A stretch of 64,000 bases of DNA from Neocallimastix lanati (nom. inval.) (GCA_016946835.1 JACVTC010000034.1:310001-374000); one strand, 5' to 3'. Counted from the first letter of the stretch, positions 32,949 to 44,477 are shown. Program-made: numbers and translations. The notes: generated from the letters alone by a model not told the origin.

Positions 32949-33470
32949 ATGATTCTACAATACTTAAATTCAACAAAAGAAAAATCAATTCATTATATAG
33001 GAGATACAAACATATCCGTTTATAGTGATGCAGATTTTGCTGAAGATGAAGAAACAAGAAAATCAACAACAGGATATATATATCATAATGGAAATAGTCC
33101 TATTTCTTGGAAATCACAACTACAAAAATGTGTAACTTTATCAACAGCAAAAGCAGAATTTCGCCTAACTGAATGTACTAAGCATGGTATGTGGCTACAA
33201 AAATTATTGAGAGAAATTTTCAAAAACAATTTTATTTTGAAAATAAATATTGACAATAAATCTTGTAAATACATCGCCAAAGATGAAAATTCTAATGCAA
33301 GATGTAAACATATATGTAAACATATGAATATCAAATAAATACTTAAATGAAAAAATAAATGAAGGAAAAATAACATTAAGATATGTTGAAACAAATAATA
33401 TGGTAGCAGACTCATTAACAAAAAATATTTCAGTACCAAAAATGAAAATTTTTACAGATTTTATTTTCGA
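32949..33470 (+). CDS. copia B RNase H
   Basis: The open stretch 32949-33338 has VYSDADFAEDEETRKSTTGYI (copia RNase H core), NGNSPISWKSQLQ, and STAKAEFRLTECTKHGMWLQ. A short tandem duplication of GTAAACATAT near 33304-33330 (CKHI CKHM) shifts the frame. The C-terminus (ETNNMVADSLTKNIS, then MKIFTDFIF) continues to about 33470 in another frame and matches the copia AD-LTK signature. Poly-A/poly-T and the PPT follow. Confidence 0.88.
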
Positions 33471-33534
33471 ATAAAAAAATTTAATATAAAAAAAAAAAAA
33501 AAAAATTTTTTTTGTAAATATGTTAATGCAAATG

Positions 33535-33543
33535 TAGGGGGAA
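33535..33543 (+). promoter_or_regulatory. copia B polypurine tract
   Basis: TAGGGGGAA directly upstream of the 3' LTR. Confidence 0.8.
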
Positions 33544-33816
33544 TGTTAAGTATTATGAATGTCATAAGAACATTATACACAACATATATAATACGCCTCA
33601 TAAAGCTTCATTAGCTATAACTTTATTTTGTATATAGTTATTTTATAGTTTAATTAAAATTAAACTATTAATTTGGTTATTGATTTTATAATAATAAAAA
33701 ATATATATTTTTTTATATAACAAATAAAAATAAATAAATAAATAAAATTATATAAATATATACAAATCACCATATGTGCCATATTTTCGTGTTCTCTGAA
33801 TTCACAACCTTGAACA
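33544..33816 (+). repeat. 3' LTR of copia B (273 bp)
   Basis: Direct copy of 28745-29020, with TSD ATTTC outside. Confidence 0.95.
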
Positions 33817-33858
33817 ATTTCTATATTAATTTATTATCAAAATTTTTACATATTTTAA

Positions 33859-34414
33859 TGATAAATATATAATATAAAATGAAATATTCAAACCTTAATT
33901 AATATAAAATAGTTTTTATTATTCAAACATAAATTAATGTCATAAATCAAATTTAAATCTAATGATTTTACAACAATTTCAATATGTGGCTTGATTTCTA
34001 TATATTAATTATATTTATAATTAATAATAAATTTTTATAGCATAAATCAATGTTTTAATTATATTCTTATTATTTTATATTTATATTTATATAGTTATTA
34101 AATATTTCCTTAAATAATAATTATTAATAGTTTATTCTAATCACAAGAACAATTAATTAAATAGTTAATTATAACTAAATAACATAAAAATACAGCATTT
34201 CTCTGAATTAAGAGAAGGGTTAAGTCAAGTTAAGTTATTTTATGTCGTGTTTAGTAATGTTAAGTTAGTTTGTAAATTAAAAGAATAAGAAAGTTGTTAA
34301 ATAGCTTTTTAAATATATGTAGTTTTTAAATAAAATTAAATAAATAATAAACTAATAAATTTAATAAATAAATCTCAACAAAAGTACATCTAACTTTTGA
34401 GTCGTACTTTATCA
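33859..34414 (+). repeat. LTR family E, copy 2
   Basis: Reverse-complement counterpart of 4527-5084. Ends GAGTCGTACTTTATCA immediately before the PBS. Contains ATGTGGCTTGA at 33984-33994. The left boundary is approximate. Confidence 0.7.
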
Positions 34415-34416
34415 TT

Positions 34417-34431
34417 TGGTGGAAATATCGG
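34417..34431 (+). promoter_or_regulatory. putative PBS of the E/F element
   Basis: TGGTGGAAATATCGG, 2 nt after the LTR, repeated exactly on the minus strand at 5429-5443. The tRNA is not identified. Confidence 0.6.
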
Positions 34432-34621
34432 TTTTTTTTAAGGGGGGTAAGATACTATAAAATTTACCAAATTTATATTATAAAATTTTAATTAAATATA
34501 TTAATTTTCATAAGTTACCTACTAGTTTTAGTAGATTTTTGTCCTTACTTTCTACTTGATTAAGTAGAAATTTAATTATAATAATTCACAATATAAATTA
34601 ATTCATAGTAATAATAGTAAA

Positions 34622-35460
34622 ATGGATGAACAAGAAGATATTTTTGGATCTCCTGATGTTATATTTAATATTTTGAAAAGATTAAGAATTGACGACAATG
34701 TTAATATTACCGATTTTACTTTTGTATACCGAAAAATGTATGATTGTCTACCTAAGGAATATGTAGAGCAGATCACTATTAAGGACTACCTTAATTCCTT
34801 GGAAATATTAAGAGAAATAACGAAAATGATGGATTGGGAAAATTCAGGAATGTCATTTAGGAAAACGTTGGAAAGTATAAAAGTATTTGTAACATCTTTT
34901 ACCAACATGGTTATCAATACCAAAATCTATATAAAGGAACCAAATTCGATCCTTCTAGGCCCTTTAATGAAGAAAATAAACTGACATATTCAAAAATATG
35001 TAGCAAAGAAATTAACAAGGATAATAAAAAGAATAGAAACAATTCAGAAATAAATGAATTAAAAGAAAATAATTCCACTAAAAGAAAAATTGATGAAGAA
35101 GAAATAAGTAGACCCTATAAGAAGATTAGAACTAATATTACATAGAAAAAGTTAAAGATTAATAAGAAGCCCAGAAATATTAGAAAACGCAAAATAAATG
35201 ATAGTTATAAAAATAATCAAGATAATAAAAATAAAGAAATTAATAAATGGGAGTATGTCATAGCGGAGTATGAAAAACTTAATTCATGTGACAATCAAGT
35301 CAAATCGGTGATTCAAATTAAAAATTTAAAAGACAATAATAATCAAAAAATTGAAAGAATTATTAAGTTAACAAAATTTTTAATATACAAAGTATCAAAT
35401 AAATTAAATAAAATTTTAAAAAATAAATTTTCAGAATACATTCATTATATAAGGCTTATG
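34622..35460 (+). CDS. E/F element Gag-like protein (unrecognised, two frames)
   Basis: The first ATG after the leader starts a 120-codon frame (34622-34984), MDEQEDIFGSPDVIFNILKR, predicted mostly helical. It breaks near 34965 and continues in another frame with a Lys/Asn-rich, nuclear-localisation-like stretch (STKRKIDEEEISRPYKKIR). After one TAG at about 35143 it goes on to about 35460 (INKWEYVIAEYEKLNSC, then KLTKFLIYKVSNKLNKI). No zinc knuckle or enzymatic motif is visible. Its position between PBS and PPT is the reason to call it Gag-like; the fold is not recognised. Confidence 0.55.
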
Positions 35461-35701
35461 TAAATATTTCCTTTTTTATAAATGAATGTTTCTCAAGATA
35501 TCAATTAAAATTTTTATTAAAGAAAAATTATTATCAAAAAAAAATATTATTATTATAAAAAAAAATATTTATTATTATAAAAAAAAAAATTTTATTTTAT
35601 TTAGTTCTTATTATTAAAAGAAGAATTCAAATTTTTATAATAAAAATATTATAAATTCTTCTTTACAACTACGATGTAGTTGTAACTAAAGGAGGGAGAT
35701 A

Positions 35702-36196
35702 TGATATGAAATAGAAATAAAAACTCTAATTAATAATAAATTTATGTTAATTAAGAAATGTAGTAAAAGCATAAATTTATGTATTAATCTAGTTTTATTG
35801 TATTTATATTAGAAATTAATTTATATATATTTATTATTTAATTTATACATTAATGAAAGTAAATTAATATTTATACTTTAATATAGGAAAATTTTATTAT
35901 AGTAAATAGTTATAAAAGAGAAAAATACTTGAAATAGTTTTATTTCTCTGTCCAAGAATAATAAATAATAGATTATAGTAATTTTTGAGATCAAAATATG
36001 AAAATAAATATTAATTATAGAAATAAATGATAGTTTACATTTTAAATAATGATAAGTAAATGTATAATAAGTAAACGTAATTCTTCTAAATAAATACCAT
36101 TTAAATAAAATTATTTTTATAAAACATATAAATTATATCCACCCCATTTAAAGAATAAACCTTAAAAGAACCGAACCTGAACTTCGTACTTTATCA
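35702..36196 (+). repeat. LTR family F, copy 1 (495 bp)
   Basis: Starts TGATATGAAATAG after a purine tract and ends CTTCGTACTTTATCA. A second, interrupted copy lies inverted at 51969-53987. Confidence 0.85.
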
Positions 36197-36598
36197 TATA
36201 ATACTTTGCTATATTAGATTCTTATATATTATTTATATTAAATAATTATATTATCATCTTATTTTATATTATCAATAACTTATTAATACTAATACATATT
36301 TATATTAATAATTAATATTTTAATAATTAATTATTTTATATAAATACATGTTTAAATCTTTTGATTAATCCTTTGTAGGATTATTGCAATTTAAATATAG
36401 TAATAATTATATAAAATAATCATGTAATAAAATATTATTAAGATTAAATAAAATTTATATTTAAATAAAAAACTTATTTATAAAATTTACTAATAACAAT
36501 ATGTTTTAAATAAGAGTAAAATTAAATTATTAATTAATTACTATAATTTGGCATCTTGACCTTATCGTTAAGACCAAATTGTATTAAAACTTTAACAA
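36197..36598 (-). repeat. repeat L copy 2 (inverted)
   Basis: Reverse complement of 27431-27846, beginning exactly where the F LTR ends. Together the copies form a long inverted repeat about 8.4 kb apart that brackets copia B and the E/F element. Confidence 0.8.
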
Positions 36599-37980
36599 TT
36601 TGTTAAGAATATATTTGGTTTTTAATATAACTTGGTTGGAATGCTATAAACTAATAACTTCCTTATAATAACTAATTTTTATACTGTTAGTATTCTTTTT
36701 AGAATTTTCTTTATATTTTTGTATTATTATTTTATTTAGTTTTATTTAATAATATTTTTCAATTTATGAAGTAATAAGATTATTAAAATATTAATAATCT
36801 TACGAAGATTGTTTGAAACAGTTAATTCATTATTCTTTTATACATAAAGAAAAAAAAACAATTAAAAAGTTATATAATAATACATAAAAAAATAAGCAAT
36901 AGTTTAAAAAGTTAGGCAATAATAAATAAAAAAATAAACAATTAATTATAGTTTAAAAAGTATAAATTATATTCAACAATCTTATTATTATTATTGATAA
37001 ACAAATTATAATAATAAATATAAAATGTTTATACTGAAAGTTTTCTTTGCGTTCTTAACATTATATAAGAAGTTTTTAACAACTTTATTAACTAAAAAAT
37101 TATTTGTTTATTTTGTTGTATAAAAATAAACTTTTGATTAACTTAAAACTATTTTAAATAAATAATTAAATAAATTTAAATTTTTATCTTTATGTTATGT
37201 TCACTCTGATATAACTAAGGAAAATATATTTTTGTATATAGTTATTTTATTTAATTTTAAAATAACATACAACTGGACTTCTACTACTTTTCTTTTCTTT
37301 TAATAAAGTCTACTTTTCTAAATTATTTCTTAATAAATTTTATACTATAATTTTCATAATAATTTAAGTTTATAATAATTAATATATTATATTATATTAT
37401 TATATTAATATTATATGAGAATAATATAATAATAATTTATAAATAGCAATATATAAAAATAATATAAATTATTTAATATAAAATAATTATCAAACTACGT
37501 TAATTTCATACATTTGGTAAACATTTTGTTTATTTACATTTTCATAAAACTTAATTTTATAATAATTCTTTATCAATTATTATTATTTAATAATATTAAA
37601 TAATATATATTGTATGATCATACTAAATAATAATTAATTTGTTATGGTAATGAGGCTTGTACAGTTCATCGAGTTATATCCTTTACAAATTTACATAATA
37701 AATAAATATATAAAATAATATAAATAAATATAGAGTATAATTATTAAGTAGTTATCAATAATAATAATAATAATAATAAAACAAATAATAATATTGAAAA
37801 TCATATGGATTATACATCAAAAGAATTCAAGACCAATATAAATGAAGTTCAAAATTTAAACAATTATTTTTATATATAAATTTTTATATATAAATATAAA
37901 TAAATATATTTTATTATTATTTTGTTATATATTTCTTATATAATAATATATATTATTAATTTAAATTTTTTTAAATATAT
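36599..37980. other. AT-rich spacer
   Basis: No gene seen. Simple repeats only, including an ATA triplet run near 37758-37778. Confidence 0.5.
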
Positions 37981-38345
37981 AGAATAATAGAACTTAACAT
38001 ATATTTACAAATAGTTAATATAGTGATGGCTTAACAAATTTTATAATAGTGTAGTTGTAAATTTATAAAAAAAGGGAATGTTACATTTTGAATGTGTTGT
38101 ATTTCGGAAAATTACATTTTTAATGTGGCGTTTTTTTAACATATTTAATGCCATAAATTTTTTAATATTTTTTAATACAATTATAAATAAATAAATAAAT
38201 AAAAAATAAATAAATTATAATAAGATTTTGAAATAAATGAAACTGTATTAATTATTAAAAAATAAAATATTTTAAATATTTTGAAACATGAAAGGCTTGA
38301 TAATTAATATTAATTTATTTATAATAAATAATTAATTTAATAATA
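37981..38345 (+). mobile_element. copia K remnant: Pol C-terminus, PPT and start of 3' LTR
   Basis: At about 37985-38050 degraded codons resemble the copia C-terminal N-I-V-D-G-L-T signature. A PPT (AAAAAAAGGGAA, 38067-38078) precedes TGTTACATTTTGAATG at 38079, an LTR start that includes AATGTGGCG (38123-38130). A similar LTR piece lies inverted at about 51390-51441. The remnant is cut on its right by copia H. Confidence 0.5.
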
Positions 38346-38350
38346 GAAAT

Positions 38351-38606
38351 TAATAAAATTTGATTTTATTTAAAAGTTTATTTATTAATTAAATTTAATA
38401 AAAAGGTAATTACAATGTTTTAACATAAAATAAAGTCATGCTTTTTATATACATTTGAAATGTGGCGTAATTAAATAAAACATTTTTCTATTACTAATGT
38501 ATTACTAATATTTTGATCATGTGAGTAATGATGAATTATTCTAAAATTCTATAATTATTAATAATAAAACTAAAATTACTAATTAAATTATTTTCATATT
38601 TTAACA
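38351..38606 (-). repeat. 3' LTR of copia H (256 bp)
   Basis: Plus-strand ends TAATAAAATTTG and ATTTTAACA. Contains AATGTGGCGTAATTAA at 38459-38474. Confidence 0.93.
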
Positions 38607-38618
38607 TGCATTCTCAAA

Positions 38619-39317
38619 TTAAATTATTTTAAAAAAAATTTTATTTGCAAATTTAGTCATTTTAGTACCGTTAACATTTTTGGTTAATATATCAGATAAC
38701 ATTTCATTTGTATTTATATATTCTAATTTTATAATGTTCTTTTCAATGAGGTCTTTATTAAAATAATATTTTATTTCTATATGTTTTAATTTTGTGTTTA
38801 AATCTCCGTTTTCCATGCTTGTTTTACTAGAAAGGTTATCAGTGTATAATTTTATTGGCTTGCTAAATTTAAATATTTCGTTTAATATATTTTTATACCA
38901 TAAAATCTTTTTTATGCATTCTGAAGTGCTGATGTATTCAGCTTCCGCAGTTGATGTTGCAACTATAGTTTGCTTTTTAGATGACCAGCTTATTGGAGAA
39001 TTTCCCATTAAAATTATATAACCTGATGTTGATTTTCGATCCTTTATATCTCCAGCAAAGTCTGCATCTGAGTAAGCTATAATTTCACCTTTTCCATCAT
39101 ATTTTAATTTATATTCTTTTGTCCCATTTAAATATTTTAATATGTTCATTACTTTTTTCCAATCGATTATTGTTGGTTCTTCACAATTTCTTGCTGCTTT
39201 ATGTACAGCAAATGTAATGTCAGGTCTTCTGCATTTAGATCGGAATATTAATGCACCAATGTCACTCATAAATTGTTTTGTTAAATTCTTTTTTATTTTC
39301 TGTCTTAATATTATCAC
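38619..39317 (-). CDS. copia H RNase H
   Basis: A 232-codon frame: FMSDIGALIFRSKCRRPDITFA (RT/RNase H junction), then IAYSDADFAGDIKDRKSTSGY, NSPISWSSKKQ, STAEAEYISTSE, and the C-terminus EMLSDILTKNVNGTKMTKF. The conserved Asp and Glu residues of copia RNase H are present. It overlaps the RT C-terminal frame (39262-39636) in another phase, so one indel near 39290 separates them. Confidence 0.92.
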   Translation of the reverse strand: MIILRQKIKKNLTKQFMSDIGALIFRSKCRRPDITFAVHKAARNCEEPTIIDWKKVMNILKYLNGTKEYKLKYDGKGEIIAYSDADFAGDIKDRKSTSGYIILMGNSPISWSSKKQTIVATSTAEAEYISTSECIKKILWYKNILNEIFKFSKPIKLYTDNLSSKTSMENGDLNTKLKHIEIKYYFNKDLIEKNIIKLEYINTNEMLSDILTKNVNGTKMTKFANKIFFKII

Positions 39318-39817
39318 CGGTGCATGGTGTTTTGGACTTCTTAATATTATTTATGTTGAATCTTTCTAATATATTGTTTATGTAGTTCTTTTGTGAAATA
39401 TAATATATGTTATTTTTATTTTTTATTTCGATTCCTAAAATGTAATTTAAATCTCCAGAGTTGGATATTTTAAAATTTTCTTTAATCCTCTTTATTATTT
39501 TATTTGTTTCATTTTCAATCCCGGTAATGATCATATCGTCTACATATATTCCTATTATACATGTTAATTTATTTTTATTTTCTTTTATGAATATACATTG
39601 TTCTGATTTCAATTGCTTATATCCATTTTTAGTCAAAAAGTTTGATATAGTTCTGTTCCATTGACGTCAGGATTGTTTCAATCCATATAGTGCCTTATTA
39701 AGACGCCAATATCCCCTCTCAAAGTAGCGGTCACCTTGTGGAATAGTTATGTAAATTTCCTCATCAAGACGTGCATAAAGGTACGCTGCTTTGATATCTA
39801 ATTGCTTGCAAACCCAA
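39262..39817 (-). CDS. copia H reverse transcriptase, C-terminal half
   Basis: The frame 39636-39262 holds YKQLKSEQCIFIKE, the catalytic IGIYVDDMIITG near 39525-39560, and SGDLNYILGIEI. Upstream to 39817, after a TGA at about 39667-39669 where copia has Gly (GLKQSGRQW), the same protein reads AAYLYARLDEEIYITIPQGD and ALYGLKQS. Palm motifs are intact apart from the stop and one frameshift near 39818. Confidence 0.88.
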
Positions 39818-40881
39818 TTAAATTTTTGCAGCAATAGCGATAATTAATTTGAGGGCATCCATATTAAGTGTAGGAGAATATGTTAAATTGTAATCAATGC
39901 CCTTTTTCTGTCTGAAGCCTTTAACAACGAGTCTAGCTTTGAATTTACTGATATTATTGAATTTGTCCTTTTTAACTGTAAAAACCCATTTTGTAGGAAT
40001 AGCGCTTTTATTTTTTGGAAGAGTAGGAATAAATGTCATAATATTGTTGTTATATAAATTATCGATTTCATCTTTAATGGCGAGTTTCCATTGTTGGTTA
40101 CGAGGACCATAAATAGCTTGTTCATAAGTGAGAGGTGTATCATTAGTAATAATTGAAATTGATTTATTGTTTGAAAGATTATTGTCATTATTTGAGATAT
40201 TGTTGATACCAGAAAATGGATTAGAATCAACTTCAAATACGTCGATATCATCATCTAAAGAGTTGAAATATGCATTCATATTTGTGATATTTTTATTAGG
40301 TGTTCTTGTATTAATAACCTTTTTATTTTTTATATTTAGTTTTTTATTATTAAAATCTGCTTTGTCTAAATTAATTTTATATTTAGGATCAATTATATTA
40401 AATTTGTTTTTCCTTTTTTCTAATATATTTTTAATTCTATTGATTTTGTTACTATTATTATCGAGATTATTATTTTATCGTTATTAGTTTTTGAAATATT
40501 CATATTATAATTATTTTCATTTGAATTATTTTGGTTATAATCTATTATTTCTAAATTATTTTTATTCATATTAAATCCATCGTATTCATGACTATTATTC
40601 AAAATTTCATTATTTTCACTATTTATTTGACTATTATTCGAATTTTCAATATTTGAATCATTATTTTTAAATTTATTATTATTATTGAAATTTTCATCAT
40701 TAGGTACAATGACGGTATTGAACTCGTCACCTTTTGGTTCATAGTCTAAATTATTATTATCATTAGAATTAATTATTATAGGATATGTTGCGGTATCAAA
40801 CTCAGGACTTTTCGTTTCGTTCTCAAGACTTTCCGGTTGCACCAAATAATCTGTTCTGTCATTTATAAAATTCGTCATGTC
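39818..40881 (-). CDS. copia H Asn-rich linker and RT N-terminal half
   Basis: The frame 40279-39818 reads TPLTYEQAIYGPRNQQWK, IPTKWVFTVKKDKFNN, FKARLVVKGFRQKKGIDY, and SPTLNMDALK, then breaks before the DIKAAYL motif. Upstream, 40878-40420 is Asn-rich linker (MTNFINDRTDYLVQPESLEN at its start), in another frame. The linker continues across the two LTR insertions to 41792, reading NEPAGTNNYLD just before MTNFIND. The Met at 40878 is thus internal to Pol. Confidence 0.87.
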
Positions 40882-41752
40882 TGTAAAATATTTAATAATT
40901 TGAATACGTATTTAAATGTAATGTAATGTAAATTATTGTGGATAAAAATGTTTTCCAAATTTTTAATATAAATTTAAATGTATTCCAAATTATTAATTTA
41001 AATGATTTTCTCAAAAATGTATGACTAAATTATTTGGAGAATTTACATCATTATTACTCACTTTGAATCATGAAACTTTGTAAATTAAAAATAATTAGTC
41101 ATAAATTAGTTAAATTAAAATAATCAAAGAAAAATTTCCTTTTCCGTTTGTTTACAAAAACTTGCCGTTTTGTTTATTTATTTTAGAAATATTAGATAGT
41201 TTTAAATAGTTTTTATATTAAAATAATTCATAAAATTTCATGTAATTTATTATTAAATGTAATTACAAATATATAATATTTTAGTTAGTTTATTACAATT
41301 TATTCAATTTAAATTTTAATTTTCAAAAAGTATAAAAAGAGTTAATTTTCAACTATTGAACGATAGTTGGAAAATAGTATAGCATAGAATAGTATAGGAA
41401 AATAGTATAGTATAGATTTTATATTTTATTAATTAGTATTATAACTATTATTAGAATAGTTATTTTTTATAAAACAATTTTATTTTAAATTTTATTTTAA
41501 AAATCTTAACTGCTAGTAGGCTTTCCGGTAAAGGACCCTACGGTACCCAGTTAAGTGATTGTTGATTTATAGCATAGATAAATTTGATAAATAAGAAATA
41601 TCAATAAAGGATTTTTTTATAGAACAAAAAATTAAATTAGTTTTTAGTTTTAGTGTTTTAGTTAATAATTAATTATAGTGTTGATATAATAAAATAGTGT
41701 AAAATAAATAATAGTCTGTCCTCACCGACCTAAGCTATTAGTTTATTTTACT
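40882..41752 (+). repeat. solo LTR of gypsy family I (copy I')
   Basis: 871 bp, TGTAAAATATTT...GTTTATTTTACT, flanked by a perfect TSD ATGTC (40877-40881, 41753-41757). Nearly identical to 47484-48325. Contains a TTTTCAACTAT/ATAGTTGGAAAA hairpin (about 41348-41376) and a GC-rich TTAACTG...CAGTTAA stem block (41509-41555). It is inserted in the copia H linker. Confidence 0.9.
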
Positions 41753-41792
41753 ATGTCTAAGTAATTGTTTGTTCCTGCAGGTTCATTTCCCA

Positions 41793-42980
41793 TGTCACGA
41801 ATACTAGTGGATTGAAGTTAAAATTCATTATTAGATCAATTGAAATTTAGTTTAGTTATTGACAAAAAATTATTTTAATTCGATTTAATTATAAAAATAA
41901 ATATTAGAAACATTAAAGAATTAGAAACCAAAGGGTTTGGACTTATTTATTAAAGATAATTTAATTTAATTTAACCCTTAAGAATTTGATAAAAATAACA
42001 TGAAGGAAAACAACGATAACTCAACAAATAATGGAAATATTGTATTGATATTCCCACTAAAAATATATTCATTAGAAAGCTACGGTCGAGAACTACAACA
42101 TATGTTAAAATCAACCTTATTGGACAACTAGATAACGAGATATTAGACTTTAAAGATATTTAAATATAAAAATACAATTTAATTATTTAATTAAGACCCT
42201 AAATTATTAATTAAGAAATTTATATTAGATAAATCTCTTAACTTGGAAATTATATTATTAATTTTTATTATTAATTGAAAAATACAGAATTAGTTATTAG
42301 TAATAGTTTTATATTATTTTAAACAAGTTTTATAAGTTTTATATTTTATTATTATATATTTTTATTCAATTATTTCTAAAAGATTCTAAGGAATTCTTTA
42401 TCATTCTAAAGATTTCCGAAAGAGAATTTTTAATTAGTTTTAATATTTTATTTTTTTTTTATATTTTATTATTAAATTAGTTTTATTATTAAATTGTTTT
42501 ATGAATAATTTATATAGTTATTTTATTAAAAGATTCTTATCAATATTATTTTATTATTATATTTTATATAGTTTATATACATGTATGAATATTTTAAGAT
42601 TAAAATGTATTAATTAATTATATTGTTAATATTATTTTAGTTTAGTATAAAAAGGATTTGAAAATCCATATTTTGAATTCTTTGTAAGATTATTAATTTA
42701 ATGTATCAACATAAAGTTAATGAATTAATTATAACAATAAATAATTTTTTTATATTAATCTTAGTTAAAGTTTATTATTAAAATATATATTAAATAAAGT
42801 TCTAATAAAACATAAACCTTAAATATTGAAATCTTAATTATAAAACTCTGTGTGTGTTATTTATTATTTAAATTTAATTAAATTGTTATAATTAATAAAA
42901 ACATCTTGACCTGACCAATTTAACCCAAACTAGGAAAGATATAGCAAGAATCTTACCTAAACACTCAATTTAATTTTACA
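41793..42980. mobile_element. insertion M, 1188 bp, TSD TCCCA
   Basis: Begins TGTCACGAATACTAGTGG and ends CAATTTAATTTTACA, flanked by TCCCA at 41788-41792 and 42981-42985. TG...CA ends plus a 5-bp TSD suggest a long solo LTR. It interrupts the copia H Pol frame exactly (VVFMG | NEPAGT). A short frame from 41999 (MKENNDNSTNNGNI) is seen inside but is not recognised. Confidence 0.8.
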
Positions 42981-43922
42981 TCCCATGAAGACTACTTCCA
43001 TTACAAAATGAATAGATTTGTCGATTTTATCCATGATGATATAACTATTTGAACTTTTGTCATAACCAAGATGGATTCCTTCATTAGCATTAGATTGAAA
43101 TTTGGGTTTATTTTGAGTTAATACTTTATAAAATGCCTTACAACCGAATACTTTAAAATATTTTAAATTGACCTTCTCATTATGGAAAATTTCATATGGT
43201 ATTGAGAAATTAATTCCAGAGTGTGGAGTAAAATTATAAATGAAATTAGCATGTTTTGCAGCAAAATCCCAGAATTCAAGATCTAATTTACTCCATTGTA
43301 ATAATGATTTTGTAATCTTTATTAGTGTTTGATTGAAACGCTCAATCAAACCATTGTTTTCATGGCTATATGGAGGAGAATATAACTTAATTATACCATT
43401 CTTTTCACAATATTTATGAATTTTGTCGTTGTTATATTCCTTTCCCTTGTCAGTTTTAAAATATTTAATATTTTTATTATCAAAATGATTTCTGATTAGT
43501 TTAAAGAAATTAATAACTTTGTTTGGTACGTCGGATTTATTTTTTAAAGGGAAGATCCATGATTTTCTTGAGTATTCATCAATTATGGTTAATATATATT
43601 TATTTCCTGAAAGGGTGTCTTCAATAGGACCTATGAGGTCTGAGTGTATGACCTCTAATATTGCATCAGCTCTTGGGGGCGTCTTATTATGTGGTTTTCT
43701 TTTAATCTTGGTGATTTCACAGTCTTCACAATTTGCTTTTGAAATATTTGGTAACTTCAAATGGTTTTTTATATTATCGAAATTAGTATGACCAAAGCGA
43801 TTGTGCCAAATCTTTTTGCTTTCTTCATTAAGGTTATTAATGTTTAATAAAGTTTTATTATTTTCAATATTTTTAATTATTAATTTTACTGTATTTGTAT
43901 TGCTTTTTTTGATATTTTCCAA
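42957..43922 (-). CDS. copia H integrase
   Basis: A 321-codon frame. The zinc finger is IWHNRFGHTNFDNIK with CEDCEITKIKRK. The core has D in EVIHSDLIGP, D in YFKTDKGKEY and E in NNGLIERFNQ, so the triad is intact. The C-terminal part has FWDFAAKHANFIYN, SIPYEIFHNEKV, FKVFGCKAF and GIHLGYDKSSNSYIIMD. The true coding sequence ends at EVVFMG (about 42981). The last residues and the stop come from insertion M, so the frame's end is an artefact of that insertion. The first Met is internal to Pol. Confidence 0.93.
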   Translation of the reverse strand: MENIKKSNTNTVKLIIKNIENNKTLLNINNLNEESKKIWHNRFGHTNFDNIKNHLKLPNISKANCEDCEITKIKRKPHNKTPPRADAILEVIHSDLIGPIEDTLSGNKYILTIIDEYSRKSWIFPLKNKSDVPNKVINFFKLIRNHFDNKNIKYFKTDKGKEYNNDKIHKYCEKNGIIKLYSPPYSHENNGLIERFNQTLIKITKSLLQWSKLDLEFWDFAAKHANFIYNFTPHSGINFSIPYEIFHNEKVNLKYFKVFGCKAFYKVLTQNKPKFQSNANEGIHLGYDKSSNSYIIMDKIDKSIHFVMEVVFMGCKIKLSV

Positions 43923-44477
43923 TTACTTTTCCGGATTTTGTTTTTAAAATGATACCTGCCTTTCCATTAACATTAGTTATTATTCCTTCGATCTTGTTTT
44001 CTTCCTCCAGTTTTATACCGCTAATTAAATTTTTATTTGTTTCTTTTGAAAAGTATACCTTTTTAAGTTCTATAAGATTATTATTAATTAATCATTTATA
44101 TGTCCCATATCCTTCAAACTTGCAAGTAGTTTTATTTGGGCACATCATAGTTATTAATTTTCTTAAAATTGTCTAAAATATTTTTATTATTTGTTATATA
44201 TTCACTGGCACCGGTATCATAGGTCCAACAACTTTCATTATTTCTATTAGTTTCAATATTATGTATAATTTTATTTATTTTACTATTATTTATTTCAACG
44301 TTAGTCTTGGGATTCGGACCAGTGACACTATCTTCATATTTCAATTTGATAATTGAATTTTGGTTAATTTTGTTTTCGTCATTAGTAGGGTTCGAAACAG
44401 TGACATCTTCTTGGGTTAAGTCGTCATTTTCCATCTTACCATACTCGCTAACTTCTTCATCATCTGTAAGAATCTAT
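43923..44477 (-). CDS. copia H aspartic protease region
   Basis: The frame 44434-44132, open further to 44477 (LTDDEEVSEYGKMENDD), contains ESCWTYDTGASEYITNN, the D-T-G active site of copia protease. After a break near 44131 the pre-integrase region (ELKKVYFSKETNKNLISG) runs to 43923. The upstream end is cut by gypsy element I at 44478; before insertion it joined gag at 49161. Confidence 0.85.

Larger units (their letters stand above)
28745..33816 (+). mobile_element. Ty1/copia retrotransposon B, full length
   Basis: A 5.07-kb element with LTRs 28745-29020 and 33544-33816 (about 95% identical), flanked by a perfect TSD ATTTC (28740-28744, 33817-33821). The PBS follows the 5' LTR directly, and a PPT (TAGGGGGAA, 33535-33543) precedes the 3' LTR. 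Gag, protease, integrase, Asn-rich linker, RT and RNase H are all present but in several frames with Trp-to-stop changes. Proteins closely resemble copia A. Confidence 0.96.
33859..36196 (+). mobile_element. non-autonomous, Gag-like-only LTR element with unlike LTRs
   Basis: Left LTR (family E, 33859-34414) is followed at +2 by a PBS (34417-34431). A 1.27-kb interior holds one small ORF region and no protease, RT or integrase. A purine tract (AAAGGAGGGAGA, about 35688-35699) precedes a right LTR (family F, 35702-36196). The two LTRs share only their first few bases and the terminal TCGTACTTTATCA. No matching TSD was found. It may be a recombinant between two related elements. Confidence 0.65.

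Noticed and set aside
41999-42160. Possible gag start (MKENNDNSTNNGNI) inside insertion M
   Set aside because: Short, breaks quickly, and M has solo-LTR-like ends; not enough to call a gene.
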